Below are positions 58,446 to 64,000 of a stretch of 64,000 nucleotides of DNA, one piece after another. The DNA comes from Rhexocercosporidium sp. MPI-PUGE-AT-0058 (taxonomy: Eukaryota > Ascomycota > Leotiomycetes > Helotiales), in contig JAGTJL010000004.1 of assembly GCA_020746875.1 (NCBI GenBank), positions 124,001 through 188,000 on the forward strand, written 5' to 3'. Position 1 is the first letter of the stretch. Each line of letters begins with the position of its first letter. The position numbers were made by a program, and so were the translations under genes. The notes under the pieces were generated by a model. It saw only the letters and a list, made by a program, of their open reading frames with translations, was not told the origin of the DNA and made no database searches.

Positions 58446-61400
58446 CTACACCATTTCGAGGAAGGCCCCTAGACGGTTGTATATCCAGATAATGCTCGAC
58501 TATACATTGTCCTTGCCATGTCATTCCGGTCGGTTTGCGAGAAGAGGTCTCCAAAGGCGAACATAATATTCAACGCCGGCAAATAAGACGACGCAAGTTC
58601 AGGGCCAAGTGCCTTCTCCTTGCCTTTCAGCGCCCGAGTATACATCGCTTCTGCCTTTACTAACTTGCCTTGGTTATTATAAAAGATGCTTAAGCTATAA
58701 ACCGTAAAAAGTGTTAATGTGTGGTCCAGTCCAAGTGCCTTCTCCTTGCCTTCCAGCGCCCGAGTGTACATCGCTTTTGCCTTTACTAACTTGCCTTAGT
58801 TATTATAAAGGATGCTTAAGCTATAAACCGTAAAAAGTATTAATGTGTAGTCCAGTCCAAGTGCCTTCTCCTTGCCTTCCAGCGCCCGAGTATACATCGC
58901 CTCTGCCTCTGCTAGCTTGCCTTAGTCATTATAGAGGATGCTTAGGCTATGGACCGTAGAGAGTATTAATATATAATCCGGTCCAAGTGCCTTCTCACAG
59001 CCTTTTAGCGCCCGAATGTACATCGCCTCTGCCTCTCCTAGCTTACCTTAGTCTTTATAGAGGCTGCTTAGGCTATAGACCGTAGAAAGTATTAATATGT
59101 GATCCGGTCCAAGTGCCTTCTTATAGCCTTCTAGCGCACGAAAATACATCGCCTCTGCCTTTACTAGCTTGCCTTAGTCAGAGTAGAAGATACCTAAGCT
59201 ATAGGCCGTATCGAGTGTTAATATATAGTCCGGTCCAAGTGCCTTCTCATAGCCTTCTAGCGCACGAAAATACATCGCCTCTGCTTTTACTAGCTTGCCT
59301 TAGTCAGAGTAGAAGATACTTAAGCTATGGGCCGTATCGAGTGTTAATATATAGTCCGGTCCAAGTGCCTTCTTATAGCCTTCTAGCGCTCAAAGATACA
59401 TCGCCTCTGCCTTTACTAACTTGTCTTAGTATTTATAGAAGTTGCTTAAGTTATGGACCGTATCGAGTGTTAATATATAGTCCGGTCCAAGTGCCTTCTT
59501 ATAGCCTTTTAGCGCTCGAAGATACATCGCCTCTACTTCTACTAGCTTGCCTTAGTTATTATAAAGGGCGCCTAAGTTATTAACCGTTACAAGTATTAAT
59601 ATATAGTCCGGTCCAAATGCCTCCTCCTTACCTTAGAGTGCTCGAAGATACATCTTCTCGGCCTCGGCCAGCTTACTTTAATCGGTAAAAAGGTCGCCGA
59701 AATTATAAAAAACCCAATTTAGTCCGTTTATATCTAACTTATCATCCATTATAAAAACGTTCTATCGTATTACATGTTAAAGAAGCCGCCGTTATAAAAG
59801 CCACTAGTCCTTTTTATTTATATTAAGAACCTATGAGGCCACGCAAGTCAAAGCCAGACGTATAAGGCTCTTATCCCACTCCTTATTAAAGACAAACACT
59901 ATCTATAAGTAAACATAATTATATATATTATACCCTCTAGGCCCGACCTACTACTGAAAAGACCTGTCTAGATTAACTAGTCCGAAAATACATAATAAAA
60001 TAATAGCCTCATTAAAGTTCAGTTCGTCCTTCGTAAGCTTCTATATCCATTCATCGTCTACAAAGTTCGCATGCCGAAGGAGATCAAACCACAAGTCCTA
60101 TCGATCAAAATATGCCCATAGCTTAAGTAGTTTTATTAATACTATATTCTGTTATTGGATTCGATCAAAAGTGATCTGCCATATCGTATGCAGTATACGA
60201 TCTTCATAAGAATCCAACAGGGGACTTATCGTCTAAAGCTTTAACCATGATATCTTATAGAATTAAAAATAATCTGAGAAGCTCGTCGTTACGTGCTCGA
60301 GATATACCCTTGCTATAGATAGAGCAAGTAATAAACCGTCGAGTTCCTTGACAAGTGCTATAGCATCAAGATCTGCCTTATTAATATTATCTTTACTCTT
60401 ACTATTAATTATACCGATATACCCTTTTTAATACCCTTACGTCCTAATATATTAAACATAATCTCAAAACCTTCCCTAATATCTAGCAGTTTCTGAACAT
60501 GAATTCGTATACCCTGCCTGACTCGCGCCGACCGTATCGTAATGATAATTAAGCCGTAATCAGACCGAGGGAGGAATTAACGTATGTCGACTGCCGAGTT
60601 GTCGGAATTGCCAGATATCTTAAGGTTATCGAAGTTATCGTAAATCATTAGCTACCTTGCGTTCTGCGGGGAGTCAAGCCAGCCCTTGACTCTATTAATA
60701 ATATAATCGAGGTCTTTATTTTAGTCTAAGCCGGATAGGACACTAATAGAAGGATGATATCTTAGCACCTGCTGAGCGACGTCCCGAAAGCTCAGCTTAA
60801 GTGAATCTTCGTTATTCGCGTTCAGCCAGAAGATCGCCGTATATTTCTCCTTATATCGTTTAGCATATGTGATCGCAAGCTAAGTCTTTCCCATACCCCC
60901 AAGATTATACAGAATAATACAGGCTCGACTACTGTATTCTTAAAGCAGCTCGTGCATTTTCGACAGCTCCTTCTTTCTAGCGACAAACTGTGTAGCTTCA
61001 GGAAATAACGCGAGATTAAGCCTGATAGCAAATTGCTCAAAATCGACTCCTATACTAATCAGTTCCGTTACTTTAGTTAGCACATTTATATAAACAACTA
61101 ACCCTTATATATCTTATGAATCTCATCCTCTAGCCGCCTAAATGCCTAATCCCTTCTCTCGCCGTAATTTGGCATTATAAACACATCGAAGATCCCGATT
61201 AAGCAATAGGCTTCATCTTCTTTAACAATAGTATTACGGTGCTCTGCCTAGGATCTCCGCTCTTTAATACTAAAATTTGATAATACATCACCTCAGAGAA
61301 CTTTATTTACGATACCAGTAGTTTCGTATATCTTAGACTCAAGCGACAACTTGCTCCCAAGTCGCCCACCCTCCGAGCTAAAGAAGTCAACCAGCCTCGG

Positions 61401-61900
61401 TGCAATAAGCTCCTGAAGCGTCCAGCCTCGAGTGAACCAATGACTCTTCCTAAAGGCTTCCCCCCATGCCCTCTGGTCATCCACCCTAGTGTCGGGCTTA
61501 AAGATATCTGAAAGGTAGACGTAGCAGCGCGCAGCGTTCTAATACCACCGAAACATAGAGTTAATCGCCGCGCCAAGCTCGACCGCATTCTTCTTATCGA
61601 TGCAGCAGGTCGACCCAAAAGTATTCCAGTCCGTTTACTGCGGCCTGCTTCGCGCAGAACTGTATCTTCTTCTACCCAGCCTTGTTCACAGTCTTACTCA
61701 TGTCCACGCCAACTTGGATATCCTGAAAAACGACCTCCTCTTTTCCCCAGGTATAAGAGAGTATTACGTAAGCAGGGACATCGCCGCTGGTAGGTTCGTG
61801 AAAGACGATCTCGCCGTTAGGTTTACGTTGCAAGAGGCGTATAAGAGACATACTAAAGGTTTAGGAGCGATCTCATAGCAAGCGCGACTCGTATCACTAA
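58446..61900 (-). pseudogene. Decayed HET / NB-ARC / TPR protein (fungal NLR)
   Basis: Read on the minus strand, N to C. HET domain (61.62-61.29 kb): CCIDKKNAVELGAAINSM, AARCYVYLSDIFKP, HWFTRGWTLQELIAPRLVDF, SKIYETTGI. NB-ARC (61.0-60.4 kb): P-loop LGGMGKT followed by a stop where Gln is usual, then LAITYAKRYKEKYTAIFWL, a kinase-2-like LMIYDNFDNL after a TAG, and GLIIITIRSARV. A TPR array of 42-residue units follows (59.7-58.47 kb). Stops are mostly TAG/TAA where CAG, CAA or TGG is expected, as RIP would produce. The three-domain plan is that of fungal NLRs of the HET-D/E type, which mediate non-self recognition and regulated cell death. This copy cannot encode a full product. Confidence 0.85.
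58597..59735 (-). repeat. 126-bp tandem repeat array (TPR units)
   Basis: About nine copies with 126-bp spacing (repeat starts near 58600, 58726, 58852, 58978, 59104, 59230, 59356, 59482 and 59608), each encoding a kinesin-light-chain-like TPR (YNNQGKLVKAEAMYTRAL, KEKALGLDHTLTL). Period and phase are kept across all copies. In eight of nine copies the position that reads Gln in YNNQGK is a TAA stop or an equivalent. Confidence 0.9.
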
Positions 61901-62687
61901 CTCGGCAAATTAGTACAAGCACTGCGATTTGAAGGTCGAGACGTTAAAGAACTAAGCATAAGAAGGATATGCAGTCGTTATCGTCGGCGCCGCGCGCGAG
62001 GCTGTATTATAGCGTAACCTAGCCAGCCACTTATATAGCGAAGGCAAACAGAACGCGAAAGACGCTTCATTTTATTGGAAACATTACATAATACAGACTG
62101 ATTCTAAGGCAAGTTATCTGTTGTTATTGAGATGCCGGAAGCCATTTCAGATCTTATGCGGGCTTCTCCAAAGTTGAAGAGCGGCAAGATACCTAGATAA
62201 GAGGGTTATAAGGCACAGGCCAACTTTTTGCTCTGCTCGGGGAGGAGTCCGGAGGATGTCGGGAAGCGGAAATTTCCGGCAAGATCTCGCGCAGCCACAC
62301 CTTTAACAGCCACAGATTTTAACTTATTACAATTTTACCGAGATTACTATATAACCACACCACCGCTGACCGGGATCCTTAATCGCTTGATTGGAGAGGT
62401 ATCAGGCTATGTGGCGACGGCGTATGACATAGCGCGCTCTAGCCGCCACAACACTGAGAATAACTTTTTGGCATGGTAATAAAACTCGGAAATCCATATC
62501 TAATCGTTCTATAAGTTTAATAGGCGAAAAGAGCTTGACGGTAGTGTCGCGGGTCGAGGGGTCTTATCACGCTATAATAAGAGGCTCTCTATAATTCAAG
62601 TGGCCGGCGACGACGCCATCAAAATTTTCGGAATTAATAAGTCAGCAGTGTTCGGGAGAGGCATACAACGTAACTAAAATAAAAATA
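61901..62687. other. Unresolved sequence inside the 5.3-kb unit
   Basis: A plus-strand open frame of 83 codons (62228-62479, KFPARSRAATPLTATDFNLL) extends upstream past a stop into LKSGKIP-like sequence, suggesting a second decayed gene. I do not recognise it. Confidence 0.35.
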
Positions 62688-62922
62688 ACGTCCGTCCTTA
62701 CGTAGCGAGAAACCCGGTGTGCCGAGAACGACCAATCAGATCGCAGGGATCGCAGACCTTTCTTCTACGATATCCTCTTAAAACTAACCACAACAAGAAG
62801 TTTTAATATTCAGATTCAATAATAGGTTTATCACACTAGTCCTATTAATATAGCGATTTGTGAATCTCAAATTTATTGAATTTCTCGGCACGGTGGGTTT
62901 CTCGCCACGTAGGGACGGACGT
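62688..62922. mobile_element. Nested MITE, 235 bp, with 41-bp terminal inverted repeats
   Basis: Arms 62688-62728 and 62882-62922 (ACGTCCGTCC.. inward) match at about 36 of 41 positions, with TA on both sides (62686-62687 and 62923-62924). The first 25 bases resemble the termini of the surrounding 5.3-kb unit, so the two belong to related families. No ORF. Confidence 0.85.
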
Positions 62923-63604
62923 TATATAGAAATTTTGATACATTCGCAAATTTAGAGTCGCTTGAATTCGAAGTACCTACGATTTGTCTCGTTACAGGGT
63001 GCGTCTCGCTACGCAGGGACAGACGTTAGAGACGTTCTTAAGAGACCAAATGTGTGACGGACGTGATTCCCATCTCAGCAGGCACCACTTCAGTTGCCGA
63101 AGATAGGATGCTGAATACTTGGAGAATTACCTTCAAGCTAAGGTGCATCCCTGCGTGCCGGAAAACCCTCCGTGCCGGAAAAGCTAATAGGTACTTTGAC
63201 TTTGAGCATCATAAAACCTACGTAAACTATAATAATTCTCTATAATGTTTTGAAAGTTATATTCTATGGCTATTCTAAGACACTTTCAGCCTCTTTTAAC
63301 AGAAAACCATACTCATATTGTCGCCGCTACGGCTGATTTACAAAGGGTCTCATTTTGTAGCCAAACGTACTTTTTCTTATCACCGCTTTATCTCTAGACT
63401 CTAGTACTTCTAATACCTATAAAAGGATCTTATTCGAGCTCTTAGGCTCTACAACCATATAAGAAGTCGTTGTCAGCCTTGCGGCTGCTGTGGCATACAA
63501 ATCTATGCATGATCGCCACGCGGATCGGTACCTCGGATCGAAGCGAGTGACGATCTTGGTGGAGATTAGCCCCGCACACCCCACAGTAACTTACTGCCTG
63601 AGAT

Positions 63605-64000
63605 TCAAGGCTGTAGAATCGAACTCCAAAGATTAAAGGTAAATTCAGGATTAAGATTTCTGTTTTTATCATCCACTCTCAATTCCTTCAGCTTCTTTTG
63701 CAGCGACAGAAACAAATCATACTCAATCGAAATTGACTTCGAATATGGCATGCCTATGGCTTCCAGAATTCCAGCCTGAGCGATTGGCCGGTCTTGCGCG
63801 CTTCCAATGATGTACGACAATGTCATTGCCGCGAGGCTGCCTCCGCTGAGTCCCCCAGCCTCAACACGACGTTTCCTCCAACTTCACTCTGCATCTATAT
63901 TGATTCGACGGCTTAACAACTGCCTGAAACCCCACCCTACTGCGACCCTCGAACCTTTCGAATAATGCGTCTGCTATAGTCTGACGATGATGACAACCTC
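63605..64000 (-). CDS. Partial hypothetical protein at the window edge
   Basis: Minus strand. The frame around LSGGSLAAMTLSYIIGSAQD and MPYSKSISIEYDLFLSLQKK closes at 63605 (SSILQP). It is open upstream to about 63875, with an in-frame ATG at 63826. It could be the C terminus of a longer gene reaching beyond the window, or a fragment. No domain recognised. The next 160 bp leftward (63.44-63.60 kb) looks repeat-like. Confidence 0.35.

Larger units (their letters stand above)
57713..63026. mobile_element. 5.3-kb unit bounded by 41-bp terminal inverted repeats, carrying an NLR relic
   Basis: Left arm 57713-57753 and right arm 62986-63026 are inverted copies identical at 40 of 41 positions (ACGTCTGTCCCTGCGTAGCG.. 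inward), each flanked by the dinucleotide TA (57711-57712 and 63027-63028), as for Tc1/mariner-type insertions. No transposase was recognised inside. The interior holds a decayed HET/NB-ARC/TPR gene and a nested MITE with related termini. It may be one large non-autonomous element or two smaller related elements lying in opposite orientation around the gene. Confidence 0.7.

Noticed and set aside
58597..59735. 126-bp array as a satellite or CRISPR-like array
   Set aside because: There are no spacers; the unit is 42 codons and encodes a TPR in frame, so it is a protein repeat.

Overview
The window reads as nuclear DNA of a filamentous ascomycete (Pezizomycotina). Genes carry short spliceosomal introns of about 48-130 bp with GT..CTAAC/CTGAC..AG signals, there are heterokaryon-incompatibility (HET) and NLR-type genes, and the repeats show C-to-T decay of the kind made by repeat-induced point mutation (RIP). 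A Leotiomycete (Helotiales) would fit, but that is inference. No rRNA, tRNA or CRISPR was seen.

Layout. 0-5.1 kb: the 3' end of an unrecognised gene, then two related single-pass membrane protein genes, one decayed (1.46-2.06 kb) and one better preserved but with a stop codon near its start (3.72-5.10 kb). 5.6-17.4 kb: an aldo-keto reductase, a wrecked acyltransferase pseudogene, a complete plant-type (cucumisin-like) secreted subtilase and the mitochondrial FAD glycerol-3-phosphate dehydrogenase. 18.9-37.1 kb: four members of an unrecognised paralogous family (18.9-20.5, 22.9-24.4, 32.6-34.0 and 35.9-37.1 kb; one is a pseudogene), interleaved with a hypothetical gene, methionine synthase (MET6) and an arsenite methyltransferase. 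38-42 kb: a broken hypothetical gene, a 261-bp inverted-repeat element and a six-exon FAD monooxygenase.

From about 42.6 kb the character changes to an AT-rich, repeat-rich compartment. It holds a truncated HET gene, a truncated exon, a CFEM-like cysteine-rich membrane protein, a broken HET gene, transposase fragments, a monooxygenase relic cut off at a Tc1-like element (55.67-56.98 kb), and a 5.3-kb unit bounded by near-identical 41-bp terminal inverted repeats (57.71-63.03 kb). That unit contains a decayed HET / NB-ARC / TPR (NLR-type) gene and a nested MITE with related termini.

How it works together. MET6 makes methionine, the precursor of the SAM used by the divergently transcribed arsenite methyltransferase; the two share a 1.1-kb intergenic region holding a strong hairpin. 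The subtilase is a likely secreted factor with a plant-like domain plan. The unrecognised family (conserved SRHGRP and SGETRD motifs, conserved phase-0 intron) is the best candidate for undescribed biology. The 42-64 kb region looks like a graveyard of allorecognition genes (three HET loci, one NLR) broken by transposons and RIP. Exon boundaries given below were worked out by hand from splice signals and frame closure and need transcript support.
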